DNA of 64,000 nucleotides. Source: Mycobacteroides franklinii. GTDB lineage: Bacteria > Actinomycetota > Actinomycetes > Mycobacteriales > Mycobacteriaceae. The notes beneath the pieces are model-generated. The model was not told the origin of the DNA, ran no database searches, and worked only from the letters and a program-made list of their open reading frames with translations. This document shows, in pieces, positions 52,169-63,855 of the stretch. Location: positions 1 to 64,000 of the forward strand of contig NZ_MAFQ01000011.1 in NCBI RefSeq assembly GCF_002013895.1. Direction: 5' to 3'. The position numbers and the translations under genes are program-made. The first letter of the stretch is position 1, and each line of letters opens with the position of its first letter.

Positions 52169-52945
52169 ATGTCCCCAACTCAGACACCTGCCCAACCACG
52201 ATTCGCCCGCGGGGCACTGTTGGCACTCGCCGGACTGACCGCGCTCTCGGTCGCCGCGTGCGGCTCGCACAACGACACCAACGGTGCCTCCACAAGCTCG
52301 GCCGCGCCAACGACTTCGGCAGCCCACAACGGCGAGCACGACGGACACGACGGAAAGGACCGGGTCGCGGGACTTATCGCGTCCGTATCGGGTAACACCG
52401 TCCAGGTGACCAAGAAGGACGGCAACGCGACCGTCGGCTTCAGCCAGTCCACGAAGGTCTCCGAGATCACGGCCGGACAATTGTCGGATGTCACCGCAGG
52501 CAGCTGTATTGCCGCGATGGCGCAACAAGACTCGAACCCACCGACCGCCCGGCGAGTGATGATCTGGCCGGCCAAGGACGGTAACTGCGCGAAGCAACAC
52601 CCAAAGGAGCAACAGCAGTCCGCATCCCCCACGCCGTCATCCGGTAAACGGCCCGAGCACGAGGCCATTCACGGAACGGTCGCCTCGGTCAGTGGTAACT
52701 CCATCACCGTGAGCAGTACCGATCCGAACGGCGGGACGACCGCCCCCATAACCGTGACGGTGAACAACGAGACCGCCTACGCCAAGCGCGCACCGGCGGA
52801 TCAGAGCGCCATCGTCGCAGGCAAGTGCATCGCCGCTCACGGTGCCAATGACGCATCGGGAAACCTTCAGGCCGCGACAATCACCTTGCGCGCCGCAAAG
52901 GATGGCTCATGTGAAGGCGGCCACGAAGGCCATCACCAGCGCTAG
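52169..52945 (+). CDS. DUF5666-domain lipoprotein (tandem copy 2)
   Basis: A 258-residue lipoprotein with lipobox SVAAC (Cys31), a His/Asp-rich stretch (NGEHDGHDGKDRVAG) and two DUF5666-like repeats (GLIASVSGNTVQVTK and GTVASVSGNSITVSS). A Ser/Pro-rich linker joins them, and a His-rich C-terminus (GGHEGHHQR) follows. The histidine clusters could bind metal. ATG 52169 has TGGAGAAC upstream. Paralogue of the preceding gene. The stop overlaps the convergent sufT gene by four bases. Confidence 0.8.
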   Translation: MSPTQTPAQPRFARGALLALAGLTALSVAACGSHNDTNGASTSSAAPTTSAAHNGEHDGHDGKDRVAGLIASVSGNTVQVTKKDGNATVGFSQSTKVSEITAGQLSDVTAGSCIAAMAQQDSNPPTARRVMIWPAKDGNCAKQHPKEQQQSASPTPSSGKRPEHEAIHGTVASVSGNSITVSSTDPNGGTTAPITVTVNNETAYAKRAPADQSAIVAGKCIAAHGANDASGNLQAATITLRAAKDGSCEGGHEGHHQR

Positions 52946-53282
52946 ACGGTGAAGCCGAGGGCCCGGAGTTGCTCCCGACCATCGTCGGTGATCTTGTCCG
53001 GGCCCCACGGCGGCACCCACACCCAATTGATCTTGATTTCTTTGACCAGTCCCGCGCCGACGAGGGCGTTGCGCGACTGATCCTCGATGACATCGGTGAG
53101 CGGACACGCCGCCGAGGTGAGCGTCATGTCGATGATGGCGACCTTGCCGCTCTCGCTCTCCTCGACATTGAGCCCGTACACCAGGCCCAGGTCGACCACG
53201 TTGATACCGAGCTCGGGGTCAACGACATCGCGCATGGCCTCCTCGAGATCCTCGAGGAGCTTTACTTCTTCTGTTACCTCGG

Positions 53283-53286
<4 letters not shown>
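52942..53286 (-). CDS. sufT: SufT/MIP18-family (DUF59) Fe-S assembly factor
   Basis: A 114-residue DUF59 protein: DVVDPELGINVVDLGLVYGL, then MTLTSAACPLTDVI with the reactive cysteine. It corresponds to Rv1466. Members help deliver Fe-S clusters to client enzymes. It is last in the SUF operon; its ATG overlaps the sufU stop (ATGA). Confidence 0.93.
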
Positions 53287-55752
<2,466 letters not shown>

Positions 55753-55768
55753 GAGTTGCTTTCTCTAT

Positions 55769-56929
55769 CTACGAATTGGTCTGGGCGAGTTCGTGTTCGA
55801 TGGCTTCGGTGAGCCGGTCGCGTACCGACTCGATCCCGATCCGGCCAATGATGTCCTGGAAGAAACCACGCACCACCAGGCGGCGGGCGTCCTCCTCCGG
55901 AATACCGCGCGAGCGCAGGTAGAACAGCTGCTCGTCATCGAATCGACCGGTGGCACTGGCGTGTCCGGCACCGGCGATCTCGCCGGTCTCAATCTCCAGG
56001 TTGGGCACCGAGTCCGCCCGTGCCCCGTCGGTGAGGATGAGGTTGCGGTTCAGTTCGAAGGTATCGGTTCCCGTGGCCTCGGCACGGATGAGCACGTCGC
56101 CGATCCAGACGGTGTGCGCGTCTGCTCGACCAGATTCGGGGTCTCCCTGCAGCGCACCCTTGTACGTGACGTGCGAACGGCAGTTGGGTTGCGCGTGATC
56201 GACCAGCAGCCGATGCTCAAAGAACTGACCGTCATCGGCGTAGTAGAGACCCAGCAGCTCGGCGTCGCCTCCTGGTGCCTCGAACCGGACAGTGCCGGTG
56301 AGGCGAACCAGATCGCCACCGAGTGTGACGGCGATATGCCGCAACACCGCATCCTTGCCGAGCTTGGCGTGGTGCGCACTGACATGCACAGCGTCGTCGG
56401 CCCAGTCGGCGATCGAGACGACAGTCAAACACGATGCGTCTTCGAGTAGGAATTCCACATTCTCGGCGTATGTTCCGCTGCCGCGGTAGTCGATGACCAC
56501 CACCGACTCCGATAATTCAGCGGCTCGTACCTGTAGATGTCCGTAGGCAACCGCTCCCTCGCCGGGGCCGGTCACGGCGATCTCGATCGGCTCTGCGACC
56601 ACTGCCTGCTTACCGACCGAAACCACGGTGGCGGATCCGAACGCGGAGTATGCCTGTGCGGCAACGCGATCCGACGGAACGCCACCCTTTCCGAGCCGTT
56701 CGTCGGCGCGATCAACCGTCTCGACCGTGACGCCATCACCAGCGGTGACTCCCACGGCCGGATCTGCCGTGGCGACAGCGGATCCGTCGTGCAGACCGCG
56801 CAGGCGGCGCAGCGGGGTGAACCGCCACAACTCGTCACGGCCGCCGGGAACCTCGAAGGCCTCGACGTCGTAGGAGCTGAACAGTTCGCCCTTGTTGGAG
56901 CCTTCGACAGCTTGAGTCAACTGCGTCAT
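55769..56929 (-). CDS. sufD: SufD scaffold subunit
   Basis: A 386-residue beta-helix protein paralogous to SufB. The C-terminal conserved region contains ASATGRFDDEQLFYLRSRGI and ARRLVVRGFF. It forms the SufBC2D complex. Two bases separate it from sufB. Confidence 0.95.
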   Translation of the reverse strand: MTQLTQAVEGSNKGELFSSYDVEAFEVPGGRDELWRFTPLRRLRGLHDGSAVATADPAVGVTAGDGVTVETVDRADERLGKGGVPSDRVAAQAYSAFGSATVVSVGKQAVVAEPIEIAVTGPGEGAVAYGHLQVRAAELSESVVVIDYRGSGTYAENVEFLLEDASCLTVVSIADWADDAVHVSAHHAKLGKDAVLRHIAVTLGGDLVRLTGTVRFEAPGGDAELLGLYYADDGQFFEHRLLVDHAQPNCRSHVTYKGALQGDPESGRADAHTVWIGDVLIRAEATGTDTFELNRNLILTDGARADSVPNLEIETGEIAGAGHASATGRFDDEQLFYLRSRGIPEEDARRLVVRGFFQDIIGRIGIESVRDRLTEAIEHELAQTNS

Positions 56930-56931
56930 TA

Positions 56932-58359
56932 CTAACCGACCGCGCCTTCCATTTGCAGTTCGATGAGACGGTTGAGCTCGAGCGCGTACTCCATCGGCAG
57001 TTCCTTGGCGATGGGCTCGACGAACCCGCGCACCACCATGGCCATGGCCTCGTCTTCGGTCATGCCGCGGCTCATCAGATAGAACAACTGATCGTCACTG
57101 ACCTTCGAGACCGTCGCCTCGTGCCCCATCGTGACGTCGTCTTCGCGGATGTCGACGTAGGGATAGGTGTCGCTGCGACTGATCGAGTCGACAAGCAGCG
57201 CGTCGCATTTCACCGTCGAGCGGGAGCCGTGTGCCCCCTTGTTGACCTGGACCAGGCCACGGTAAGAGGCACGACCGCCACCACGCGCCACCGACTTGGA
57301 AACGATGTTGCTCGACGTGTTCGGCGCCAGGTGCAGCATCTTGGCACCGGTGTCCTGGTGCTGGCCCTCGCCGGCGAACGCCACCGAAAGCACCTCGCCC
57401 TTGGCGTGCTCGCCGGTCATCCACACGGCCGGGTACTTCATGGTGACCTTGGAGCCGATGTTGCCGTCGACCCACTCCATGGTGGCCCCCGCTTCGGCGC
57501 GGGCCCGCTTGGTCACCAGGTTGAACACGTTGTTCGACCAGTTCTGGATGGTCGTGTAGCGGCAGCGCCCGCCCGGCTTGACGATGATTTCCACCACGGC
57601 CGAGTGCAGCGAATCGGACTTGTAGATCGGTGCGGTACATCCCTCGACGTAGTGCACGTAGGCGCCCTCGTCGACGATGATGAGCGTCCGCTCGAACTGT
57701 CCCATGTTCTCGGTGTTGATGCGGAAGTAAGCCTGCAGCGGGATATCGACCTTGACGCCCGGCGGCACGTAGATAAACGAGCCACCCGACCACACCGCGG
57801 TGTTGAGCGCGGAGAACTTGTTGTCGCCGGCGGGGATGACGCTGCCGAAGTACTCCTTGAAGATCTCCGGGTGCTCACGCAGGCCGGAGTCGGTGTCCAG
57901 GAAGATCACGCCCTGGGCCTCAAGGTCCTCGCGGATCGAGTGATAGACGACTTCGGACTCGTACTGTGCGGCGACACCGGACACCAGGCGCTGCTTCTCG
58001 GCTTCGGGGATACCGAGGCGATCGTAGGTGTTCTTGATGTCGGCGGGCAGATCGTCCCACGTGGCTGCCTGCTTCTCGCTGGACCGCACGAAGTACTTGA
58101 TGTTGTCGAAATCGATGCCCTCAAGGTTCGAGCCCCAGTTCGGCATCGGCTTCTTGTCGAAGGTGCGCAGCGCCTTGAGACGGATATCGAGCATCCACTC
58201 GGGCTCGCTCTTCTTGGCCGAGATGTCACGGACCACAGCCTCGGACAGACCACGCTGTGCGCTGGCCCCCGCGACGTCGGAGTCCGACCAGCCATAGCCG
58301 TACGTGCCCAAAGACGCAATGGTTTCGTCCTGGGTCATGACCTCACGTTCGAGGGTCAT
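56932..58359 (-). CDS. sufB: SufB scaffold subunit (no intein)
   Basis: A 475-residue Fe-S scaffold. The family segments NYPYVDIR-like [19 protein letters not shown] and [12 protein letters not shown] are present. The M. tuberculosis orthologue (Rv1461) carries an intein; here the host sequence around the corresponding conserved region reads straight through, so no intein is present. The start at 58359 has AAGGAG upstream. A second in-frame ATG lies seven codons on. Confidence 0.97.
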   Translation of the reverse strand: MTLEREVMTQDETIASLGTYGYGWSDSDVAGASAQRGLSEAVVRDISAKKSEPEWMLDIRLKALRTFDKKPMPNWGSNLEGIDFDNIKYFVRSSEKQAATWDDLPADIKNTYDRLGIPEAEKQRLVSGVAAQYESEVVYHSIREDLEAQGVIFLDTDSGLREHPEIFKEYFGSVIPAGDNKFSALNTAVWSGGSFIYVPPGVKVDIPLQAYFRINTENMGQFERTLIIVDEGAYVHYVEGCTAPIYKSDSLHSAVVEIIVKPGGRCRYTTIQNWSNNVFNLVTKRARAEAGATMEWVDGNIGSKVTMKYPAVWMTGEHAKGEVLSVAFAGEGQHQDTGAKMLHLAPNTSSNIVSKSVARGGGRASYRGLVQVNKGAHGSRSTVKCDALLVDSISRSDTYPYVDIREDDVTMGHEATVSKVSDDQLFYLMSRGMTEDEAMAMVVRGFVEPIAKELPMEYALELNRLIELQMEGAVG

Positions 58360-58370
58360 CGTGACTCCTT

Positions 58371-59207
58371 CTACTCGTTAGACATCTGGTGCGGGCTGGG
58401 CACCGGGACGGGGCTGCCGTGCAGGGGGGATGTTTCGGGGCTGCCGTGCAGGGGGGATGGATCTGGGCTGCTGTCCGGGGAGGATGTCTGCAGCGGGACG
58501 TGGGTGGTGCAGGCGCAGTCGCCGTTGGCGATGGTCGCCAAACGCTGCACATGTGTTCCCAACACCGCGGCGAAGGCTTCCTGTTCCGCCTCGCACAATT
58601 CCGGGAACTCGGCGGCGACATGCGACACCGGGCAATGATGTTGGCAGATCTGCACGCCCTGTAAAAACCCAGCGGATCCGCCTACCTTTTGGGTAGAGGC
58701 GGCATATCCCGCACGGGTGAGCGCCTCGGCCACCTGGCCGACGGCCGCCGGCAGGTCTTCATCGGCAGCTCCGATCGTCAGATCTCCCAGGATCGCGTCG
58801 ATGCGGCGCCGCGCGAACGTGCGCACCGCGTCGTCGCCGCCGATCTCGCGCAGTTGGCGCATGGCCGCGGAGGCCAGATCGTCGTAAGCGTGGTTGAGCT
58901 TGGCCCGGCCAGCGGCAGTGAGCTGAAAGCGTTTAGCCGGACGTCCCCGTCCGTTGTGCTGCCAAGCCGCCGCGGGATTGGCCACCGCGTCACCGGCATC
59001 GATCAGTGCGTCCAGGTGCCGGCGCACACCCGCGGCCGACAGCCCGAGCCGCTCACCGATCTCACCTGCGGTAACGGGCCCGGATTCGAGCAGCAGACGA
59101 ACCACCGCGGCCCGGGTCTGCCCCTCCGCGGATGCGGCCGGGGCAGCGTCCAGCGGCGGCACTGCCGTGGCGGCAGCCCCAGCTGAGACACCCGAACCGA
59201 ATTTCAC
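58371..59207 (-). CDS. sufR: SufR, Fe-S cluster-dependent repressor of the suf operon
   Basis: A protein of about 278 residues with an N-terminal winged HTH ([21 protein letters not shown]) and a C-terminal cysteine set, CQHHC, a further Cys in PELCEAE, and CAC, which can bind a [4Fe-4S] cluster. It represses suf when clusters suffice. The C-terminal tail is repetitive ([18 protein letters not shown]), see the repeat entry. The start is uncertain: GTG 59207 lies inside the operator; TTG 59225 and GTG 59162 are alternatives. It is the first gene of sufRBDCSUT. Confidence 0.9.
   Translation of the reverse strand: MKFGSGVSAGAAATAVPPLDAAPAASAEGQTRAAVVRLLLESGPVTAGEIGERLGLSAAGVRRHLDALIDAGDAVANPAAAWQHNGRGRPAKRFQLTAAGRAKLNHAYDDLASAAMRQLREIGGDDAVRTFARRRIDAILGDLTIGAADEDLPAAVGQVAEALTRAGYAASTQKVGGSAGFLQGVQICQHHCPVSHVAAEFPELCEAEQEAFAAVLGTHVQRLATIANGDCACTTHVPLQTSSPDSSPDPSPLHGSPETSPLHGSPVPVPSPHQMSNE
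58409..58459. repeat. In-frame 27-bp tandem repeat in the 3' end of sufR
   Basis: A 24-base unit (58409-58432) is repeated exactly at 58436-58459, period 27 bases or nine codons. A degenerate third unit follows near 58464. The unit is G-rich on the + strand, with a run of six G. It encodes Ser/Pro-rich nonapeptides after the cysteine cluster of SufR, and copy number may vary between strains. Confidence 0.85.
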
Positions 59208-59220
59208 AACACCAGTGTGA
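59204..59220 (-). promoter_or_regulatory. SufR operator
   Basis: On the minus strand, TCACACTGGTGTTGTGA contains ACACT-N5-TGTGA, the operator pattern I recall being reported for M. tuberculosis SufR. It covers the candidate GTG start of sufR, so transcription probably starts within or next to it. Confidence 0.75.
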
Positions 59221-59340
59221 CGCAATTCGGAATGCCGCGTCTAGCAAGGGTTACCTATGTTGAGCGGCGCCGTGCCGGCCGGACAGGCCCTGCCCGGCCG
59301 GTTCCACGGAGCGGGCACGACGGGCCGATACGCTGCTGGC

Positions 59341-61158
59341 GTGTCGGTACGTGGGCAATGGCTGAGCTCGTCGCTCTCGCATCTGCATGACGACGAGCGT
59401 TCGTCGGCTCCCCTCAATGAGCGCGAGCTCACGGCCATGAACCGAACGCGACTGTTCGGTGCCACCGGAACCGCCCTGATGGCCATCGGCGCGCTCGGGG
59501 CCGGAGCACGCCCCGTCATCCAGGATCCGATCTTCGGGGTCCGGCTGCTGAACCTGCCGTCGCGGATTCAAACGGTGTCGCTGACGATGACAACCACCGG
59601 CGCCGTAATGATGACGCTGGCCTGGCTCATGTTGGGCCGCTTCGCGATCGGCAGCCTGCGCAACAAAGGTCCGGACGGGCGTCCGGATGGGCCCAGAGGT
59701 CCGGTACGCAGGATGTCGCGGGGCCAGCTCGACCGGACCCTGCTGCTGTGGATCCTGCCGCTGCTCATCGCGCCGCCGATGTACTCCAAAGACGTGTACT
59801 CGTATCTGGCGCAGAGCCAGATCGCGAGGCTGGGCAAGGACCCGTATACCGAGGGGCCTGCGGTCGCCCTTGGCCTTGACCACGTGTTCACGCTGTCGGT
59901 GCCGAGCCTGTGGCGAGAAACACCCGCCCCCTACGGTCCGTTGTTCCTGTGGATCGGCAAGGGCATCTCGCGGCTCACCGGCGACGACATCGTCGCGGGG
60001 GCGCTCGGTCATCGACTCGTCGAGCTTCTCGGCGTGCTGCTGATCATCTGGGCCACGCCGCGGCTGGCTCAGCGCTGTGGCGTCGCGGAGGTCAGTGCGC
60101 TGTGGCTCGGAGCCGCCAATCCGCTGTTGTTGATGCACCTGGTCGCCGGGATTCACAACGAGGCCCTCATGTTGGGCCTGATGCTGGCCGGCACCGAACT
60201 GGCCATGCGGGGTATCGATTCCACCCGCTCACTCGCCGGCGTCACGCCCAGGTTGAACCCGCTGCAGCCACGCACCCGCGCGCAGTGGGCCAGCTGGGCG
60301 CCAATGGGCAATCTCCTCGCCGGAGCCGTGCTGATCACCGCGTCATCACAGGTCAAACTGCCGTCCCTGTTGGCGCTGGGGTTCGTGGGGATGGCCCTGG
60401 CACGCAGGTGGGGTGGCGGGGTTCGCGGCCTCTTCCAAGCCGGAGCGTTGCTGGGCATCATCACCGGTGCCTGCACGGTGCTGATCGGGTGGGCCAGTGG
60501 CCTGGGCTTCGGCTGGATTTACACGCTCGGCACCGCCAACGCGGTGCGTAGCTGGATGTCACCGCCGACACTCGTCGCCCTGGGCACCGGACAGGTCGGC
60601 ATCCTGCTCGGGCTGGGCGATCACACCACCGCCATCCTGTCGCTGACCCGTGGCATCGGCATCGGCATCATCGCCATCGCGGTCTCGTGGCTGCTGTTCG
60701 CCGTGTTGCGTGGACGGCTGCACCCCGTCGGCGGGCTGGGCGTCGCCCTCGGCATCACGGTGCTGCTGTTCCCGGTGGTACAGCCCTGGTACCTGCTGTG
60801 GGCGATCATCCCGCTGGCAGCCTGGGCCACCCGGCCCGCCTTCCGCGGCACCGCGATCGGGATCACCCTGCTCGTGGGCATTTTCGGGCCCACCGCCAAC
60901 GGCGACAGGTTCGCTCTGTTCCAGATCATCGACGCCACCGTGGCCAGCGCGATCATCGCCGTCATGCTCATCGCTATCACGCACGACTATCTGCCATGGC
61001 GTCGGCTGCCTAACGGTCACCAAGACGCGCCGCTTACTCTGACTGACCGTGACGCAACCACCGACCAGGACAGCACCACCAGTGCGAATGCGGTCAGTGA
61101 CGAAGCGATACGGGACGGCCACGGCCCCGATCACAGCGTTGGACAACCTCGATCTTGA
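59341..61158 (+). CDS. mptB: Alpha-1,6-mannosyltransferase MptB
   Basis: A GT-C glycosyltransferase of about 605 residues with many transmembrane helices that begins the alpha-1,6 mannan core of lipomannan, using polyprenyl-phosphomannose. It is strongly similar to Rv1459c (RTRLFGATGTALMAIGALGA, PPMYSKDVYSYLAQSQIARL with the catalytic Asp). I chose GTG 59341 because its N-terminus aligns with the M. tuberculosis protein; an ATG at 59257 is in frame and would add 28 unconserved residues. Its 3' end overlaps the ABC ATPase gene. Confidence 0.9.
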   Translation: MSVRGQWLSSSLSHLHDDERSSAPLNERELTAMNRTRLFGATGTALMAIGALGAGARPVIQDPIFGVRLLNLPSRIQTVSLTMTTTGAVMMTLAWLMLGRFAIGSLRNKGPDGRPDGPRGPVRRMSRGQLDRTLLLWILPLLIAPPMYSKDVYSYLAQSQIARLGKDPYTEGPAVALGLDHVFTLSVPSLWRETPAPYGPLFLWIGKGISRLTGDDIVAGALGHRLVELLGVLLIIWATPRLAQRCGVAEVSALWLGAANPLLLMHLVAGIHNEALMLGLMLAGTELAMRGIDSTRSLAGVTPRLNPLQPRTRAQWASWAPMGNLLAGAVLITASSQVKLPSLLALGFVGMALARRWGGGVRGLFQAGALLGIITGACTVLIGWASGLGFGWIYTLGTANAVRSWMSPPTLVALGTGQVGILLGLGDHTTAILSLTRGIGIGIIAIAVSWLLFAVLRGRLHPVGGLGVALGITVLLFPVVQPWYLLWAIIPLAAWATRPAFRGTAIGITLLVGIFGPTANGDRFALFQIIDATVASAIIAVMLIAITHDYLPWRRLPNGHQDAPLTLTDRDATTDQDSTTSANAVSDEAIRDGHGPDHSVGQPRS

Positions 61159-61999
61159 GGTCCAGGAGGCGCAGGTCTTCGCGCTGCTCGGCCCCAACGG
61201 CGCCGGAAAAACCACGACCGTCGAGTTGTGCGAGGGGTTCCTGCATCCCGACGAGGGCACCGTCGAAGTATTGGGGATGGATCCTGTCGCCAAGAACTCA
61301 GCGGTGCGCGCACGCATCGGGGTGATGCTGCAGGGCGGCGGCGCCTACCCCACCGCCCGAGCCAGCGAAATGCTCGGACTGGTGGCCTCCTACTCCGCCA
61401 ATCCCCTTGACCCACAGTGGCTTCTGAACACTCTGGGGCTGACTGACGCTGCCCGCACCCCGTACCGGCGGCTCTCCGGAGGGCAACAACAGCGCCTCGC
61501 GCTGGCCTGCGCGCTGGTGGGGCGACCCGAGCTGGTTTTCCTCGACGAGCCGACCGCCGGGATGGACGCACACGCGCGGCTGGTGGTGTGGGAGCTGATC
61601 GACTGCCTGCGCCGTGACGGCGTGTCCGTGGTGCTGACCACGCACCACATGAAGGAGGCCGAGGAGTTGGCCGACCAGCTGATGATCATCGACCACGGAT
61701 CGGTGGTCGCCGCCGGCACACCCGCAGAGCTGATGCAATCCGGCGCGGAGAACCAACTACGCTTCTCCGCGCCACCGCGACTGGACCTGACCCTGCTCAC
61801 TTCCGCGCTGCCCGAGGGCTACAAGGTTGCCGAGGTGACTCCGGGTGAGTATCGGGTCGAGGGAGTCGTCGACCCACAGGTGCTGGCCACCGTCACCGCG
61901 TGGTGCGCACGGATGGATGTGCTGACCACCGATCTGCGCGTGGAAAAGCGCAGCCTTGAGGATGTGTTCCTCGATCTGACCGGCAGGGAATTGCGATGA
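61049..61999 (+). CDS. ABC transporter ATP-binding protein (Rv1458c-like)
   Basis: A 316-residue ATPase: Walker A GPNGAGKTT (about 49-57), LSGGQQQRLALA signature, Walker B LVFLDEPTAGMD, and H-loop TTHHMKEAEEL. A C-terminal DUF4162-like region follows. It overlaps mptB by 110 bases if it starts at GTG 61049, or 71 bases from ATG 61088. The permease follows with a four-base overlap. The exported substrate is unknown; the context suggests an envelope component. Confidence 0.9.
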   Translation: MTQPPTRTAPPVRMRSVTKRYGTATAPITALDNLDLEVQEAQVFALLGPNGAGKTTTVELCEGFLHPDEGTVEVLGMDPVAKNSAVRARIGVMLQGGGAYPTARASEMLGLVASYSANPLDPQWLLNTLGLTDAARTPYRRLSGGQQQRLALACALVGRPELVFLDEPTAGMDAHARLVVWELIDCLRRDGVSVVLTTHHMKEAEELADQLMIIDHGSVVAAGTPAELMQSGAENQLRFSAPPRLDLTLLTSALPEGYKVAEVTPGEYRVEGVVDPQVLATVTAWCARMDVLTTDLRVEKRSLEDVFLDLTGRELR

Positions 62000-62793
62000 C
62001 CGACACCACCACACCCCGCTTCGATCCGGGCACCTTCGCCCCCGATCCCCGGCCAAGCGCCGTGCACACCATGCTCTTCGCGCAGTTCTGGCTGGAACTC
62101 AAGCTGCTGCTGCGCAACGGTGAGCAGCTGCTGTTGACCATGTTCATTCCGATAACACTGCTCATCGGATTGACGCTGCTGCCGCTGGGGCAATTTCCCG
62201 GCTCGCGCACCGATATCTTCGTGCCCGCCATCATGGCGCTGGCGGTCATTTCCACCGCCTTCACCGGACAGGCCATCGCGGTCGGGTTTGACCGTCGATA
62301 CGGTGCGCTGAAGCGTTTGGGGGCCACCGCCTTACCGGTGTGGGGAATCATCGCCGGCAAGGCACTGGCCGTGGTCACGGTCGTGGTGTTGCAGGCCGCC
62401 GTCATCGGCGCAATCGGTGGCGCACTGGGCTGGCGCCCGCCCCCGGTCGGGCTGCTGCTCGGCGCGGTGGTCATCGCCATCGGCACCGCGACATTCGTCG
62501 CGATGGGCCTACTCCTGGGCGGCACGCTGCGTGCGGAAATCGTGCTGGCGCTGGCGAATCTGCTGTGGTTCATCTTCGCCGGGCTGGGCGCTCTGACGCT
62601 CGAAGACGGTCGCACCACCGATGCCATTCCGCACGCCGTGGTGCTGTTGGCACGACTGTCCCCCTCCGGCGCCCTCTCTGAGGCGCTGGCCGCCGCGATG
62701 ACCCTGTCGGTGGACTGGTTCGCCATCGCTGTGCTCGCGGTATGGGGTGCGCTCGCGAGTTACGGCGCACTGCGCTGGTTCAAATTCACCTGA
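61996..62793 (+). CDS. ABC-2 type transporter permease (Rv1457c-like)
   Basis: A 265-residue protein with six hydrophobic helices typical of ABC-2 permeases (LLLTMFIPITLLIGLTLLPLG, MALAVISTAFTGQAIAVGFDR, LAVVTVVVLQAAVIGAIGGAL and others), preceded by a short cytosolic N-terminus. It pairs with the upstream ATPase, with which it overlaps by four bases. Confidence 0.9.
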   Translation: MTDTTTPRFDPGTFAPDPRPSAVHTMLFAQFWLELKLLLRNGEQLLLTMFIPITLLIGLTLLPLGQFPGSRTDIFVPAIMALAVISTAFTGQAIAVGFDRRYGALKRLGATALPVWGIIAGKALAVVTVVVLQAAVIGAIGGALGWRPPPVGLLLGAVVIAIGTATFVAMGLLLGGTLRAEIVLALANLLWFIFAGLGALTLEDGRTTDAIPHAVVLLARLSPSGALSEALAAAMTLSVDWFAIAVLAVWGALASYGALRWFKFT

Positions 62794-62868
62794 GCCGGGC
62801 ATCCATTGCCCGCATGTGCCATCGATAACTACTACAGCACGTAGTTGGGCGTGGCATAGACTCAGCAC

Positions 62869-63855
62869 GTGCTATATCGAGCGTTCCTGCGGGTGGTCGA
62901 TCTGCTGCCGATGCCGAGCCTGCGGACGCAGCGACTCATTGCCGCCGCGGTGGTGCTCACACAAGGTGGCATTGCCGTCACCGGCGCCGTCGTGCGTGTG
63001 ACCGCATCCGGCCTTGGTTGCCCCACCTGGCCCCAATGCTTCCCGGGGAGCTTCACCCCCGTCGCCGTCGCGGAGGTGCCACGTATCCATCAGGCCGTGG
63101 AGTTCGGCAATCGGATGATCAGCTTCCTGGTCGTTATCACCGCGGCGCTGGCGGTGCTCGCGGTCACCCGTGCGCGTCGCCGTCACGAGGTCCTGGTGTA
63201 CGCCTGGCTGATGCCGGCCTCTACCGTGTTGCAGGCGGTCATCGGCGGTATCACGGTGCGCACCGGACTGCTGTGGTGGACTGTCGCGATCCACCTGCTC
63301 GTCTCGATGGGCATGGTGTGGTTGGCAACGCTGCTGTACGTGAAAGTCGGTGAGCCCGATGTTGTTTCCGATCTACCCACCGTGCCACCGCCTCCCGCAC
63401 CGCTGAGTCGGCTCACCGCGTTGATCGGCGTGACGCTGGCCGGGGTCCTGGTGGCCGGAACGCTGGTCACCGGCGCCGGACCGCATGCCGGAGACAAGAG
63501 CATCACCCGCGTGGTTCCGCGGCTGCAGGTCGAGATCACCACGTTGGTGCACCTGCACGGCACCCTGCTCGTCGCCTACCTGGCGCTGCTGCTGGGCCTG
63601 GGATTCGGTCTGGCGGCCGTTGGCGTGACCCGAAATGTGTGGGCGCGCTTCACGGTAGTGCTGGCGCTCACCGCGGCGCAGGCGCTGATCGGAATCGTGC
63701 AGTTCTACACCGGGGTGCCCGCCGTGCTCGTCGCGGTTCACGTCGCGGGTGCCGCAGCCTGCACCGCCGCCACCGCCGCGCTCTGGGCCGCGCTCACCAC
63801 TCCGGAGCTAGCCGCGACCGCCCTGCCCCAGCGGGCCGAGACCCAAACGCTCTAA
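62869..63855 (+). CDS. ctaA: Heme A synthase (CtaA/COX15)
   Basis: A 328-residue membrane enzyme that oxidises heme O to heme A for cytochrome aa3 oxidase. It has about eight helices. Conserved segments are VRVTASGLGCPTWPQCFPG, with a cysteine pair typical of type A/B enzymes, RIHQAVEFGNR and the later VHLHGTLL and VAVHVAG heme-ligand histidines. GTG start at 62869. The 3' end overlaps the convergent gene by 48 bases. Confidence 0.95.
   Translation: MLYRAFLRVVDLLPMPSLRTQRLIAAAVVLTQGGIAVTGAVVRVTASGLGCPTWPQCFPGSFTPVAVAEVPRIHQAVEFGNRMISFLVVITAALAVLAVTRARRRHEVLVYAWLMPASTVLQAVIGGITVRTGLLWWTVAIHLLVSMGMVWLATLLYVKVGEPDVVSDLPTVPPPPAPLSRLTALIGVTLAGVLVAGTLVTGAGPHAGDKSITRVVPRLQVEITTLVHLHGTLLVAYLALLLGLGFGLAAVGVTRNVWARFTVVLALTAAQALIGIVQFYTGVPAVLVAVHVAGAAACTAATAALWAALTTPELAATALPQRAETQTL

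Noticed and set aside
56953-58638. Plus-strand frame opposite sufB and sufR
   Set aside because: Antisense shadow of conserved Fe-S genes; no ribosome site or domain.
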